From positions 248,001 through 312,000 of the forward strand of contig NZ_BMYK01000004.1 of the NCBI RefSeq assembly GCF_014652235.1: a DNA stretch of 64,000 bases, given 5' to 3'. Made by a program: the position numbers and the translations under genes. Positions 24,405 through 34,318 of this stretch are shown here, one piece after another. This stretch comes from Pseudorhodoferax aquiterrae (GTDB lineage Bacteria; Pseudomonadota; Gammaproteobacteria; Burkholderiales; Burkholderiaceae_C). The notes beneath the pieces were generated by a model. It made no database searches. It saw only the letters and a list, made by a program, of their open reading frames with translations, and had not been told where the DNA came from. Position 1 is the stretch's first letter. Each line of letters opens with the position of its first letter.

Positions 24405-25672
24405 GCCTGGATTTCCGCTGCGGCGAGCATGGCCCGCAGCAGCACATTGCAGCCGGCCTCGAGGTGTTCGGGCTCCGCGGATTCGATTTCGTTGTGGCTG
24501 ATGCCGTCGGCGCAGGGCACGAAGATCATCGCCGTGGGCGCTACGCGCGCCAGGTACACGGCGTCGTGGCCGGCGCCGCTGACCACGTCCATGGCGCTGT
24601 AGCCCAGGTCGGTCGCGTGCGCGCGGATGGATTCCACCAGGGGTGGTGCGAAGGGCTGCGGCGGGAAGCTGACCACCTGCTCGATGTCGATGGCGATGCC
24701 GCTCTGCTGCGCAAAGCGCTCGCAGACCGCGCGCAGGTCCTGGTCCATGGCCAACAGCTGGACATCGTCCGGCGCGCGCAGGTCCACGCTCATCGTCACC
24801 TGGCCTGGGATCACGTTGCGCGAGTTCGGGAACACCTGCAGCGATCCGACCGTGCCGCGGCCGTGCGGTGCGCGCACGGTGGCGATGCGGTTCACCTCGG
24901 CGACGAGCCGGGCGGCGACCAGCAGGGCGTCCTTGCGCAACTCCATGGGCGTGGGGCCTGCGTGGGCCTCCATGCCGGTCAGCCGGACGTTGTACCAGCG
25001 CTGGCCCAGGGCGGCGGTCACGACACCCACGACCTTGCCATGGTTCTCCAGCACCGGCCCCTGCTCGATGTGCGCCTCGAAGTACGCGCCCACCGTGCCG
25101 GCCGCTCCCGTGGGCGCCTGGCCGGCGTAGCCGATGGCCTGCAGGGCCTGCTGGACGGACACGCCTTCGGCATCGGTCTGGGCCAGCGCATGCGCCAGCG
25201 TGAACGCGCCCGCGTGCACGCCCGATCCCATCATCACGGGCGTGAACCGGGAGCCTTCCTCGTTGGTCCAGACCGCCACCTCGATCGGGGCGCGCGTCTG
25301 CACCCTGGCCGCGTTCAGCGTGCGGATCACCTCCAGGCCGGCCAGCACGCCGTAGTTGCCGTCGAACTTGCCACCGGTCGGCTGTGTGTCGATGTGGCTG
25401 CCGGTCATCACGGCCGGGCGGTCGGGGTCGGTGCCGGCGCGGCGCGCGAAGATGTTGCCGATGCCGTCGACCCGCACGCTGCAGCCGGCCTGCTCGGCCC
25501 AGCGCACGAACAAATCGCGCCCCTGGCGGTCCAGGTCCGTGAGCGCCAGGCGGCAGACTCCGCCCTTGGGCGTGGCACCGATCGCGGCCAGGTCCATCAG
25601 CGACGCCCACAGGCGCCTTCCGTCCACCCGCATTTCCCGGGCGCGTCCTTCGACGCTGGTTGTCACCTGCAT
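24401..25672 (-). CDS. M20-family Zn amidohydrolase (N-carbamoyl/allantoate type)
   Basis: Cytoplasmic zinc hydrolase of 423 residues from the group that includes beta-ureidopropionase, N-carbamoyl-L-amino-acid hydrolase and allantoate amidohydrolase. The metal-site patterns are present: TGSHIDTQPTGGKFDGNYG, NEEGSRF, HIEQGP and, near the end, GAGHDA and DGISHNE. The dimerisation-domain stretch GMEAHAGPTPM follows HIEQGP, as in the family. It belongs to the operon after the ABC transporter, 84 bases downstream of its last gene. Which N-carbamoyl or amide substrate it uses cannot be decided here. Confidence 0.88.
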   Translation of the reverse strand: MQVTTSVEGRAREMRVDGRRLWASLMDLAAIGATPKGGVCRLALTDLDRQGRDLFVRWAEQAGCSVRVDGIGNIFARRAGTDPDRPAVMTGSHIDTQPTGGKFDGNYGVLAGLEVIRTLNAARVQTRAPIEVAVWTNEEGSRFTPVMMGSGVHAGAFTLAHALAQTDAEGVSVQQALQAIGYAGQAPTGAAGTVGAYFEAHIEQGPVLENHGKVVGVVTAALGQRWYNVRLTGMEAHAGPTPMELRKDALLVAARLVAEVNRIATVRAPHGRGTVGSLQVFPNSRNVIPGQVTMSVDLRAPDDVQLLAMDQDLRAVCERFAQQSGIAIDIEQVVSFPPQPFAPPLVESIRAHATDLGYSAMDVVSGAGHDAVYLARVAPTAMIFVPCADGISHNEIESAEPEHLEAGCNVLLRAMLAAAEIQA

Positions 25673-25755
25673 GGCTGTCTTCTCTCCTTGGGCCGCTTCG
25701 CCCGGGCTGCGTTCGCGCAGGCCGGCCGCGGCATGGTTGCTTGCGTGTTGCGCGG

Positions 25756-26493
25756 TCACAGGATCCCCACCCCGAGGTAGCGGTCCTTGACCTCGTCGTC
25801 GGCCAGGAACGCGGCGTTCGTCGCTTCGTGCACGATCGCGCCCTGTTCGATGATGTAGTGGCGGTCGGCCAGCTGCGTGCAGACCTCCAGGTTCTGTTCG
25901 ACCAGCAGGATCGCCACGCCGGCGGCCCGGATGACCTTGAGCTGCGCCACGATCTCCTCGACGATGACCGGCGCCAGGCCCTCCACGGGCTCGTCCAGCA
26001 TCAACAGGCGCGGCGCGTTCATGAGCGCGCGGCCGATGGCGAGCATCTTCTGCTCGCCGCCGGACAGCTGCCCTCCGCCGTTGTTGCGGCGCTCCTTGAG
26101 CCGCGGGAAGATGCGGTACACGTCGGCCAGCTGCCACGGCGAGTTCTTGCGCTGGCCGAGCAGCAGGTTCTCCTCGACCGTCAGCAGCTTGAACACCCCG
26201 CGGTGCTCGGGCACCAGGCAGATGCCCCGCTTGGCGACCTGGTGGGTCGCCAGCCGGCTGAGCTCTTCGTCGCCGAAGCGCACCCGGCCCTGACTGGGCG
26301 GCATGACGCCGGCGATGGTCTTGAGCGTCGTCGTCTTGCCAGCGCCATTGCGGCCCAGCAGCGTGACCAGCTCGCCATCGGCCACCTGCAAGGACACGCC
26401 CTGCAGCACGTGGCTCTTGCCGTAGTGGGCGTGGACAGCGTCGACGGCGAGCAGCGGGTGGCGCGGGCGCTGCGAACCGATGCGCGCGGTCAT
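25756..26493 (-). CDS. ABC transporter ATP-binding protein (LivF-like)
   Basis: ATPase of 245 residues, LivF type, from a hydrophobic-amino-acid/amide uptake system. Walker A GRNGAGKT, signature LSGGEQ and Walker B LLMLDEP are intact; the C-terminal ALNG-like tail is short. It overlaps the LivG-like gene by four bases (ATGA). The substrate of the system is unknown, but its operon partners are hydrolases of amide or ureido compounds. Confidence 0.92.
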   Translation of the reverse strand: MTARIGSQRPRHPLLAVDAVHAHYGKSHVLQGVSLQVADGELVTLLGRNGAGKTTTLKTIAGVMPPSQGRVRFGDEELSRLATHQVAKRGICLVPEHRGVFKLLTVEENLLLGQRKNSPWQLADVYRIFPRLKERRNNGGGQLSGGEQKMLAIGRALMNAPRLLMLDEPVEGLAPVIVEEIVAQLKVIRAAGVAILLVEQNLEVCTQLADRHYIIEQGAIVHEATNAAFLADDEVKDRYLGVGIL

Positions 26494-27269
26494 GCCTTGC
26501 CCCCGGTGATCATGTTTCCGAGGTAGGCCGCGCGCACCAGCGCATTGCTCCGGATCTCGTCCGGCTTGCCCTCGGCGATCACACGCCCTTGCTGCATCAC
26601 CGTGATGGTGTCGGAGATGTTCATGACGATGTTCATGTTGTGCTCGATCAGGACCACTGTGTGCTCTTCTTTGAGTCCCTGGATCAGGTCCTTCATCTCG
26701 TCCAGGTCGTCGATGCCCATGCCGGAGGTCGGCTCGTCCAGGAAGATGGCCTTGGGCCTGGCGGCCAGCGCCATGCCGACTTCCAGGCGGCGCTGCTGGC
26801 CGTGCGAGAGGTTGCTGGATGGCGTGTCGCTCAAGCGCTCCAGGCCGAGCCGCTTCAGCACGCCGTGGACGACCTCGGCGCGGGCACGGCGGCCGAACGG
26901 CGGATGCCAGGGGTCGTGCGCGCCCGCCGGCGCGACGCCCTGCGCGGCCAGCCGCAGGTTCTCCCGCACGGTCAGCGTGGGGAACAGGCTGGTGACCTGG
27001 AACGAGCGTGCCATGCCGCGCCGCACGCGCCGGTGGTCCGGCTCGTGGGTCACGTCGTGGCCGTCGAAGACGATCTTGCCGCCGCTCACCGTCTTGTTGC
27101 CGGTGAGCATGTGGAACAGCGTGGTCTTGCCCGCGCCGTTCGGACCGATCACCGAATGGACGGTGTTGGCCCGGACCTGCAGATCCACACCGCCCAGGGC
27201 CACGAACTTGCCGTAGTGCTTCTGGACGCCCCTGGCTTCCAGCAGGATGGGTGCTGCGGCGCTGGTCAT
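26490..27269 (-). CDS. ABC transporter ATP-binding protein (LivG-like)
   Basis: ATPase of 259 residues, LivG type. Walker A GPNGAGKT, signature LSHGQQRRLEVGMAL and Walker B AIFLDEPTSGM are present; the H-loop is LIEHNMNIVM. LSHGQ in place of LSGGQ is common in this subfamily. The start overlaps the LivM-like gene by four bases. Confidence 0.92.
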   Translation of the reverse strand: MTSAAAPILLEARGVQKHYGKFVALGGVDLQVRANTVHSVIGPNGAGKTTLFHMLTGNKTVSGGKIVFDGHDVTHEPDHRRVRRGMARSFQVTSLFPTLTVRENLRLAAQGVAPAGAHDPWHPPFGRRARAEVVHGVLKRLGLERLSDTPSSNLSHGQQRRLEVGMALAARPKAIFLDEPTSGMGIDDLDEMKDLIQGLKEEHTVVLIEHNMNIVMNISDTITVMQQGRVIAEGKPDEIRSNALVRAAYLGNMITGGKA

Positions 27270-28258
27270 GCGCGGCCTCCTTCGGCGCGCGTTGCGGCAG
27301 CGGCGGCCGCGTCGCCCTTCTTCGGTCGCACCAGCGCCCAGCCGTCCTCCAGCAAGCCCCACAGGCCGCGCTGCATGCCCAGGCTCACGACCATCAGCAC
27401 CACGCCCAGCAGCAGCAACCAGCGCGGCCACAGCGTGGACAGCCAGTCGCCGAGCAGCACGTAGAAGGCCGCGCCGAGCACCGAGGCCAGCAGGTTGCCC
27501 TTGCCGCCGATGACGGCCATGACGAGGATCATCTCGCTGGTGTGGAACTCGGCGTTCGACAGCGGCGCGATGCCCGTCATCATGGCCTGCAGCGCGCTGG
27601 CCAGGCCGGTGACGGCGCCGGAGATCACGAAGGCCTGCAGTTTGAGCAGGCGCAGGTTGTAGCCCACTGCGCCGGCACGCTCCTCGTTGTCGCGCACGGC
27701 CAGCAGGGTGCGGCCGAACACCGAATCGCAGATGCGGCGCAGCAGCCAGAACGACAGCAGGAACAGCGCCGCGACGAAGGCGTAGTAGTGCCAGGGCGTG
27801 GCCAGCGACCACAGCACCGTGTCGCCCACCTGCAGCGGCGGACGCGGGATGTCGAGCAGACCGTTGTCGCCCCCGGTCAGGTCCGTCGCCGAGTAGGCGA
27901 CGAAGTAGAACATCTGCGAGAACGCCAGCGTCAGCATGACGAAGTAGGTGCCGCGCTGGCGGATCGAGACCCAGCCGACGATGGCCGCACCGGCCGCGCC
28001 GATGGCCACGGCGGCCAGCAGGGCCAGCGGCATGGGCAGCTGCCAGCGGGTCAGCAGGATGCCGATGCAGTAGCTGCCCAGGCCGAAGAAGATGCCTTGG
28101 CCGAACGAAAGCAGCCCGGTGTAGCCGAGCAGCAGATTGCAGCCCATGGCGGCCAGCGCGAAGATCAGCACTTCGCTGGCCAGCAGGCCCGACTGCATGG
28201 TCAATGGCATGGCCAGCACGATGGCCAGCGCCAGGAGGGTGTGGGAATGCTTGCTCAT
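27266..28258 (-). CDS. ABC transporter permease (LivM-like)
   Basis: Inner-membrane permease of 330 residues with about nine hydrophobic segments and the family stretch GYTGLLSFGQGIFFGLGSY. The start MSKHSHTLL at 28258 lies five bases after the LivH-like stop. The C-terminus ends in an Ala-rich hydrophilic tail (GDAAAAAATRAEGG). Confidence 0.9.
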   Translation of the reverse strand: MSKHSHTLLALAIVLAMPLTMQSGLLASEVLIFALAAMGCNLLLGYTGLLSFGQGIFFGLGSYCIGILLTRWQLPMPLALLAAVAIGAAGAAIVGWVSIRQRGTYFVMLTLAFSQMFYFVAYSATDLTGGDNGLLDIPRPPLQVGDTVLWSLATPWHYYAFVAALFLLSFWLLRRICDSVFGRTLLAVRDNEERAGAVGYNLRLLKLQAFVISGAVTGLASALQAMMTGIAPLSNAEFHTSEMILVMAVIGGKGNLLASVLGAAFYVLLGDWLSTLWPRWLLLLGVVLMVVSLGMQRGLWGLLEDGWALVRPKKGDAAAAAATRAEGGRA

Positions 28259-28263
28259 GGTGT

Positions 28264-29124
28264 TCAGGCAGGACGGCCCAGCAGGCCGTGGGGACGGAGC
28301 AGGAGAACCGCGGCCATGGCCACGTAGATCATGAGCCGGGCGCCCTCGGGCCAGACCGTGCTCATGAGGCTCTGGATGATCCCGATGAGCAGGCCGCCCA
28401 CCAGCGCACCCGAGAAGCTGCCCATGCCGCCGACCACCACGATCACGAAGGCCACGCCCAGCGCCTCGATGCCCATGAACGGCTCGGCGCCGCGGATCGG
28501 CGCGGCCAGCACGCCGGCCAGCGCCGCGGTGGCCGCGCCCAGCGCGAACACCAGGCTGAAGATGCGGTAGACGTTCAGGCCGAGCAGCGAGACCATCTCG
28601 GTCGATTCGCTGCCCGCGCGCACGGCGCTGCCCAGCCGCGTGCCCTCCAGCACCCACCACAGCAGCACCGCCAGCGCGGCCGTGAACCCGATCACGAACA
28701 GGCGGTACTTGGGGTAGATGAAGCTGCCCCAGATCACGACGCCGTCGAGCAGCTCGGGGACGGCCACGCTGTCGCCCAGCGGCCCCCATTGCAGGATCAC
28801 GAGCTCCTGCACCACCAGCGCGATGCCCACCGTGACGAGGATGTGGAACTCATGGGCCTTGGCGTAGACGTGGCGCAGCACCAGCTTCTCTGTGAACCAG
28901 CCCAGCGCGCCCACGGCCAGCGGTGCCAGCACCAGGGCCGCCCAGAAGCTGACGCCCCAGCGCGTCAGCTGGAAGCAGAAGTAGGCGCCCAGCAGGTAGA
29001 AGGCCCCGTGCGCGAAGTTCACGAAGCGCAGCAGGCCGAAGACGATGGACAGACCGACGGCCAGCAGGAAATACAGCATGCCGATGCCGATGCCGTTGAT
29101 CGTCTGCAAGAGATAGATGCTCAT
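28264..29124 (-). CDS. ABC transporter permease (LivH-like)
   Basis: Inner-membrane permease of 286 residues with about eight hydrophobic segments, starting MSIYLLQTINGIGIGMLYFL. The typical LRFVNFAHGAFYLLGAY segment is near residue 35. It is separated from the binding-protein gene by about 100 bases with no terminator, so one operon is likely. Confidence 0.9.
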   Translation of the reverse strand: MSIYLLQTINGIGIGMLYFLLAVGLSIVFGLLRFVNFAHGAFYLLGAYFCFQLTRWGVSFWAALVLAPLAVGALGWFTEKLVLRHVYAKAHEFHILVTVGIALVVQELVILQWGPLGDSVAVPELLDGVVIWGSFIYPKYRLFVIGFTAALAVLLWWVLEGTRLGSAVRAGSESTEMVSLLGLNVYRIFSLVFALGAATAALAGVLAAPIRGAEPFMGIEALGVAFVIVVVGGMGSFSGALVGGLLIGIIQSLMSTVWPEGARLMIYVAMAAVLLLRPHGLLGRPA

Positions 29125-29227
29125 ACGGGTGGGTTCACGAAAGCGCGTGGACGACGGGCGCAGACCGCCGGGTCGCCCCGACAGGTCGGCGCGGCGGCAG
29201 TGGCCTGCGTGGCGGGAGGTGGGGCGG

Positions 29228-30433
29228 TCAGCCCAGCGTGCAGCCCGTCTGGTTCACGGGCAGGAAGGACTTGCCGGAACTCAGGACGTCCACGAAGTCG
29301 TCCTTGTTGGCCATCTTGGCCTTGGCCTTGCCCTTGAGCAGGTAGTAGTCCTTGATCACCTGGTGGTCGCCCTTGCGCACCTCTTCGTCGCCGGTCAGGC
29401 CCTGGTACTTCATGCCTTCGAGCGCGGCCACCACCGCCTTCTGCTCCACGGAGCCCGCCTTGTTGATGGCCTCGATGAGCAGGCGGGTGCAGACGTAGGA
29501 GCCGGCCAGCGAGTAGTTCGGGCTGGACTTGAACTTGTCGGCCGTGCGCTTGACCAGTTCGCGGTTGAGCGGGGAGTCGACCGTGTGCCAGTACTGGGCA
29601 CCGAAGTAGATGCCGTCGCAGGTGTCGGCGCCCAGTGCTTCGAACTGTTCCAGGCCCGAGGCCCAGGCCACCAGGATCGCCATGCGCTTGTTCATGCCGA
29701 AGCTGATGGCCTGGCGCAGCGCGTCCGACGACTGGGCGCCGAAGTTCAGCAGCAGCAGCACGTCGGGCTTGGCCGCGATGGCGTTGGTCAGGTAGCCGCT
29801 GAACTCCTTCTCGTTCAGCGAGTGGTAGCTGTTGCCGACGTGCTCGACGCCCTTCTCCTTGAAGATGTCCTTGGCCGCCGACAGCAGGCCGTCGCCGAAG
29901 ACGTACTGCGGCGTGATCGTGTACCAGCGCTTGGCCTTGGGCAGCAGGTCGATCAGCGGGCGCACGGTCTGGCCGATGGCACCGAAGGTCGGCACCGACC
30001 AGCGGAAGGTCGCGCTGTTGCAGTCCTTGCCGGTGATCTCGTCCGCACCCGCCGTCGTGATCAGGACGCCGCCGGCCTTCTCTGCCTCCTTGCCCATGGC
30101 CAGGGTCTCGGACGACAGGATGCCGCCGGCGAAGAAGCGGATGCCCTGCTGCTGGGCCGACTCCTGCACCTTGCGCACCGCCGTGGCGGGCTTGCCCTCG
30201 GTGTCCAGCACCGTGTAGCCCAGGGGGCGGCCGAGCACCTTGCCGTACTGCTCCACGGCCAGGCGCATGCCCAGGTCGGCGAACTTGCCGTTGGCCGCGA
30301 ACGGGCCGGACATCGGCACCGGGCAACCGAGCTGGATCTGGTCCTTGGCCTGCGCCCAGGCGGTGGACGACAGGCCGAGCGCCGCAGGAACGGCGCCCAG
30401 GGCGGGCAGGGAGAGGAAACGTCGACGTTGCAT
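29228..30433 (-). CDS. ABC transporter substrate-binding protein (Peripla_BP_6 type)
   Basis: Periplasmic binding protein of 401 residues for the Liv-type importer. The N-terminus MQRRRFLSLPALGAVPAALG with AWAQA looks like a Tat-type signal. The receptor-family pattern is visible in QIQLGCPVPMSGPFAANGKF and VRKVQESAQQQGIRFFAGG. The start at 30433 is chosen because it begins the signal; an in-frame ATG at 30448 would add five residues. It is the first gene of a seven-gene operon with two permeases, two ATPases and two hydrolases. Confidence 0.88.
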   Translation of the reverse strand: MQRRRFLSLPALGAVPAALGLSSTAWAQAKDQIQLGCPVPMSGPFAANGKFADLGMRLAVEQYGKVLGRPLGYTVLDTEGKPATAVRKVQESAQQQGIRFFAGGILSSETLAMGKEAEKAGGVLITTAGADEITGKDCNSATFRWSVPTFGAIGQTVRPLIDLLPKAKRWYTITPQYVFGDGLLSAAKDIFKEKGVEHVGNSYHSLNEKEFSGYLTNAIAAKPDVLLLLNFGAQSSDALRQAISFGMNKRMAILVAWASGLEQFEALGADTCDGIYFGAQYWHTVDSPLNRELVKRTADKFKSSPNYSLAGSYVCTRLLIEAINKAGSVEQKAVVAALEGMKYQGLTGDEEVRKGDHQVIKDYYLLKGKAKAKMANKDDFVDVLSSGKSFLPVNQTGCTLG

Positions 30434-30510
30434 GGGGGTTCCATTCATGGGGCTCAAGGGACCTCGACTCTTTCGCACGAGGCATGCCAGCGGCCTGGAC
30501 CGCTATGGTC

Positions 30511-30530
30511 CTATTTATAGGTATAAATAG
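30511..30530. promoter_or_regulatory. Perfect 20-bp palindromic operator candidate
   Basis: CTATTTATAGGTATAAATAG has perfect 9-bp arms around a GG centre, in a very GC-rich genome. It lies between the binding-protein operon and the divergent GntR regulator and covers the predicted -10 box of the former. It is the best candidate binding site for the GntR protein encoded at 30623. Confidence 0.6.
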
Positions 30531-30550
30531 AACAAATATGATGCGTGCAA
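30522..30550 (-). promoter_or_regulatory. Predicted sigma-70 promoter of the Liv-type operon
   Basis: On the minus strand, TTGCAC (30550-30545) and TTTATA (30527-30522) are 17 bases apart. The -10 box lies inside the perfect palindrome, so a bound regulator would block it. Transcription would begin about 80 bases before the binding-protein start. Confidence 0.5.
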
Positions 30551-30622
30551 ACCCTAGGCGGATGGCATGCGCACGAACGCGGTGCACGCCCCGCACCACC
30601 TTGAACCCCCGCGGGGCCGGGC

Positions 30623-31498
30623 ATGGCGCCCCTTGACATGTCGGACAATCCATCCATGGCATCACGGCAACCGTCCACCCTGGCGATCAAGCAGCTCAAG
30701 CGATCCGATCTGGTCGCCGAGGAGATCAAGCGCTTGATCACCGACCGCAACCTCAAGCCCGGGGACCGCATGCCGCGCGAGAGCGAGCTGCAGGTCCAGT
30801 TCGAGGTCAGCAAGGGGACGATCCGCGAGGCGCTCAAGTCGCTCGAGGTGCAGGGCCTGATCACGATCTCCACCGGGCCTTCGGGTGGCGGCACGATCGC
30901 GGAGGTTCCGCTCACGCGCACGCTGCAGTTCATGCAGAACTACCTCTTCTTCAAGGAGGTCTCGATCGACGACATCTACAAGGTGCGCATGGCCCTGGAG
31001 CCGGAGCTGGCGGCCGGCGCGGTGCCGCACCTGACCGAAGCGGATTTCGACGCGCTCGAGCACAGCATCGCGTGCTGCGACCCGAACCAGGGCCACGAGG
31101 ACCTGGTGAGCCAGCGGCGCGACGACATGAACTTCCACGACCTGCTGGCCGCCGCCAACCCCAATCCCTTCCTGCGCTTCACCTGCGAGCTGATCAACGA
31201 GATGCTGCGCGAACTGACGGTGTTCGGCAACCGCACGCCCCAGGCCGAATCGCGCAGGTTCGGCGAGCGCAACACCGCGTTCCACCGTGAGATCCTGCAT
31301 GCCGCGCGGGCGCGGGACGCCGACCGCGTGCGCCAGCGGATGGTCGAGCACATGCAGGACGCGGCCAGCAGCGTCAAGCGCCTGAAGGGGCGGCTGCAAG
31401 GTCGCTTGATCCTCGATACCGAAACCACGCGTCGCCGCGCCATGGTCACAGCGGCCCGGTCGACGAAGGCCGCGACCGAGCGATCCAGCACCAAGTGA
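30623..31498 (+). CDS. FadR-type GntR-family regulator
   Basis: Transcription regulator of up to 291 residues. It has a winged helix-turn-helix (SDLVAEEIKRLITDRNLKPG, then PRESELQVQFEVSKGTIREALKSLE) and a C-terminal FCD-type effector domain with helical His/Asp-rich segments (MNFHDLL, FHREILHAA). Several in-frame ATGs (30623, 30638, 30656) have no clear ribosome site, so the exact start is open. It faces the Liv-type operon across the AT-rich palindrome and most likely represses that operon until the substrate or a breakdown product binds. Confidence 0.88.
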   Translation: MAPLDMSDNPSMASRQPSTLAIKQLKRSDLVAEEIKRLITDRNLKPGDRMPRESELQVQFEVSKGTIREALKSLEVQGLITISTGPSGGGTIAEVPLTRTLQFMQNYLFFKEVSIDDIYKVRMALEPELAAGAVPHLTEADFDALEHSIACCDPNQGHEDLVSQRRDDMNFHDLLAAANPNPFLRFTCELINEMLRELTVFGNRTPQAESRRFGERNTAFHREILHAARARDADRVRQRMVEHMQDAASSVKRLKGRLQGRLILDTETTRRRAMVTAARSTKAATERSSTK

Positions 31499-31537
31499 GG
31501 CGGCGCGGCCTGCCTGCGGCGGCCTGCGCCGCTTCGG

Positions 31538-33478
31538 TCAACCCCGCCCCGCCACCGCCGTCCGCGCCTGCACCGCGCTCTCGACGATGTGCGGCGCCAC
31601 GCCCCGCCGCTTGAGCGCATCGCCCAGCTTCATGCGCAGAAAGCCGCTCGTGGTGTAGCGCGCCACGCTCGCGTAGTGCTGGTCCACGAGGCCGCGCACC
31701 ATTTCCGAATAGGCGTCCAGCACGTCGGGCAGGATCGCGGAATGGTCGTAGTTGACGACCACGTCCACGCGCCGGCCCAGCGGCGCCACGCGGCGCAGCA
31801 CCTGCTCGCGGATGGCCTGCACATCGGCCAAGCTGCGCACGGTGTGGCCCTCGAAGTTCACGAACAGCAGGTTCTTGTCCGCGTCGTAGGCGAAGCGCTG
31901 CTCCAGCGGCAGGCCCAGCATGCCCTCGCGCAGGCCCATGGGCGCCGGCGCGAAGATGCGCGCATCCATGGGCGCGGGCGGGGCGTGCATGACGGGCACG
32001 AAGTCCATGCAGTCCAGGATGTCGCGCTGCAGGTCCACGCCGGGGGCGATCTCCACCAGTTCCAGACCCTGCGCGCAGAGCCGGAACACGCAGCGCTCCG
32101 TCACGTACAGCACGCGCTGGCCGCGTTCCACGGCGATGCGGCCGCTGAAGGTGCGGTGCTCCACCTGGTGCACGAACTTCTTCGTGCCGCCGGCCATGAA
32201 GCTGCCCACGAACACCACCTGCTTGGCGTTCTGGCTGATGTTGATGAAGCCGCCCGCCCCGGCCAGCTTGGGGCCGAAACGGCTCACGTTCAGGTTGCCT
32301 TCGCGGTCGGCCTGGGCCAGGCCCAGGAAGGCGATGTCCAGCCCGCCGCCGTCGTAGAAGTCGAACTGGTAGGGCTGGTCGATGATGGCCTGGGTGTTGA
32401 CGGCGGCGCCGAAGTTGAGCCCGCCCGCCGGCACGCCGCCGATCACGCCCGGCTCGGCCGTCAGCGTCAACAGGTCGATCACCTTCTCCTCGTGCGCGAC
32501 CTCGGCGATGCCCTCGGGCATGCCGATGCCCAGGTTCACCACGCTGTTGGCCTGCAGCTCCAGGGCGGCGCGCCGGGCGATGGTCTTGCGCGGCCCCATG
32601 GCCATGGGCGCGGTGCCGGCCAGCGGCACGCGCAGCTCGCCGCTGAAGGCCGGGCTGTAGGGCTCGGCGAAGGTCTGCCAGTGGTTCTCGGGCCGCGCCA
32701 CCACCACGCAGTCCACCAGCACGCCGGGGATCTTCACCTGGCGCGCCGGCAGCGCGTGGCGCTCGGCCAGGCGCTCGACCTGCACGATCACGGTGCCGCC
32801 GGAGTTGCGCACGGCCATTGCGATGGCCAGCGCCTCCAGTGTCAGCGCCTCCTTCTCCATCGTGATGTTGCCGTCCGGGTCGGCGGTGGTGCCGCGGATG
32901 ATGCCCACGTCGATCGGGAAGCCCTGGTAGAACAGGTAGTCGCGCCCGTCGATCGGCATCAGCCGCACGATGTCCTGGGTGGTGCGTTCGTTGAGCTTGC
33001 CGCCGCCATGGCGCGGGTCGACGAAGGTTCCCAGGCCCACGCTGGACAGATGCCCCGGCTTGCCGCCCGCGATGTCGCGGAACAGGTGCGAGATCACGCC
33101 CTGCGGCAGGTTGTAGGCCTCGATGCGGTTGGACACGGCCAGCTGCTGCAGGCCCGGCACCAGGCCCCAGTGCCCGCCGATCACGCGCTTGACCAGGCCC
33201 TCGTGCGCCAGGTGGTTCAGGCCCTTGTGCTTGCCATCGCCCTGTCCGGCCGCGTAGACCAGCGTGAGGTTGCGCGGCTTGCCGTAGGCCTGGGGATGCT
33301 CGTCCTCGGAGGCGAGGAACGGCTCCTCCAGCGCGATGGCGATCTCCTCGGCGAAGCCGATGCCGACGAAGCCGCCGGTGGCGACGGTGTCGCCGTCGCG
33401 GATCAGGCGCACGGCCTGCGCGGCCGTCACGATCTTGGTCCGCTGCGCGGGGGCGGCAGCTTGTACCGGGTCATGCAT
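31538..33478 (-). CDS. Fused acyl-CoA:acetate/3-ketoacid CoA-transferase
   Basis: CoA-transferase of 646 residues with both family-I halves in one chain (YdiF-like). The first half begins [22 protein letters not shown]; the second begins near residue 320 ([24 protein letters not shown]). The glutamate expected to form the CoA thioester is in [10 protein letters not shown]. It would move CoA between acetyl- or succinyl-CoA and a short keto or hydroxy acid. It ends the operon with the GntP permease and binding protein, so it may activate the acid that the permease imports. The start at 33478 (MHDPVQ) has GGAGACTGAG upstream. Confidence 0.9.
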   Translation of the reverse strand: MHDPVQAAAPAQRTKIVTAAQAVRLIRDGDTVATGGFVGIGFAEEIAIALEEPFLASEDEHPQAYGKPRNLTLVYAAGQGDGKHKGLNHLAHEGLVKRVIGGHWGLVPGLQQLAVSNRIEAYNLPQGVISHLFRDIAGGKPGHLSSVGLGTFVDPRHGGGKLNERTTQDIVRLMPIDGRDYLFYQGFPIDVGIIRGTTADPDGNITMEKEALTLEALAIAMAVRNSGGTVIVQVERLAERHALPARQVKIPGVLVDCVVVARPENHWQTFAEPYSPAFSGELRVPLAGTAPMAMGPRKTIARRAALELQANSVVNLGIGMPEGIAEVAHEEKVIDLLTLTAEPGVIGGVPAGGLNFGAAVNTQAIIDQPYQFDFYDGGGLDIAFLGLAQADREGNLNVSRFGPKLAGAGGFINISQNAKQVVFVGSFMAGGTKKFVHQVEHRTFSGRIAVERGQRVLYVTERCVFRLCAQGLELVEIAPGVDLQRDILDCMDFVPVMHAPPAPMDARIFAPAPMGLREGMLGLPLEQRFAYDADKNLLFVNFEGHTVRSLADVQAIREQVLRRVAPLGRRVDVVVNYDHSAILPDVLDAYSEMVRGLVDQHYASVARYTTSGFLRMKLGDALKRRGVAPHIVESAVQARTAVAGRG

Positions 33479-33506
33479 GCTCAGTCTCCTTGTGGTGCGG
33501 CGCGCT

Positions 33507-34316
33507 TCAGTTGAACGGCTCTTCGCGGATGCGGCGCTTGTGGTCCTCGACCGGGTCCACCTCGGCCTGCAGCTGCGCGCGCACGATGCGCGCGGCCGTG
33601 CCGTCGGCCTGCATCGCAGCCCAGGCCGCCTCCCATTGGGCGGCCTCGTCCTGTGCAACGTCGGGCGAAGTGGCCAGGTACAGCCGCGAGGGCCGGATCA
33701 CCTGGCCGAACTGCAGCACGTCCAGGTTGCCGCGCACTTCGCGCACGGCATGCACGACCATGGCGCGTGGCGCGATCCAGGCGTCGATGCGCCGGTCCTT
33801 CATGCGCTTGGCGTTCATCCATTCCTCGCGCTGCGGCGAGACCTTGGCGAAGCCCAGCGAACGCACCAGCGCCTCGGCGCCGGAGAACTCCAGCACGCCG
33901 ACCGGCCGGTCCCGGACGTGCGCGAGGTCCGACACGTCCACGCCGGGCGAGCCCACCAGCACCAGGTCGTCGGTCATGAGTTCCACCATCCAGCGGTAAT
34001 GCGGCTCGCGCTCGGGCGAACGTGTGAGCGCCAGGATGCCCACGCGCGGGCCCTGGCGTGCGATCTCCTGGGCGCGGAACCACGGCAGGTACTCGATGCG
34101 GCCCGAGTGGCCGACACGGCCGGCCAACTCCTGCACCAGCGCGTGCAGCACGCCACGGCCGGGCCCGGGATCGGCCGAAACCGAGGCCGAAGGCACCTGG
34201 TAGGTGTAGGGCGGCAGCTCGGCCGCCAGCAGGCGCAGCTCCGGCAGGGCCTGGGCGCGGGCGCTGCCGGCCAGCAGGGCCGTGGCCAGCCACAGCAGGC
34301 GGATCAGGTGTGCCAT
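33507..34316 (-). CDS. Periplasmic solute-binding protein (SBP_bac_3-like)
   Basis: Exported protein of 269 residues; the signal peptide covers about residues 1-21 ([10 protein letters not shown]). The fold pattern resembles family-3 solute-binding proteins ([38 protein letters not shown]). No ABC permease is near, so it may be a sensor or accessory protein rather than a transport subunit. It lies between the GntP permease gene (two bases away) and the CoA-transferase gene. Confidence 0.7.
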   Translation of the reverse strand: MAHLIRLLWLATALLAGSARAQALPELRLLAAELPPYTYQVPSASVSADPGPGRGVLHALVQELAGRVGHSGRIEYLPWFRAQEIARQGPRVGILALTRSPEREPHYRWMVELMTDDLVLVGSPGVDVSDLAHVRDRPVGVLEFSGAEALVRSLGFAKVSPQREEWMNAKRMKDRRIDAWIAPRAMVVHAVREVRGNLDVLQFGQVIRPSRLYLATSPDVAQDEAAQWEAAWAAMQADGTAARIVRAQLQAEVDPVEDHKRRIREEPFN

Positions 34317-34318
34317 GG

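Noticed and set aside
33507-34316. Binding protein as part of an ABC importer
   Set aside because: No ABC permease or ATPase gene is adjacent; the neighbouring transporter is a GntP symporter, so the ABC role was not assigned.
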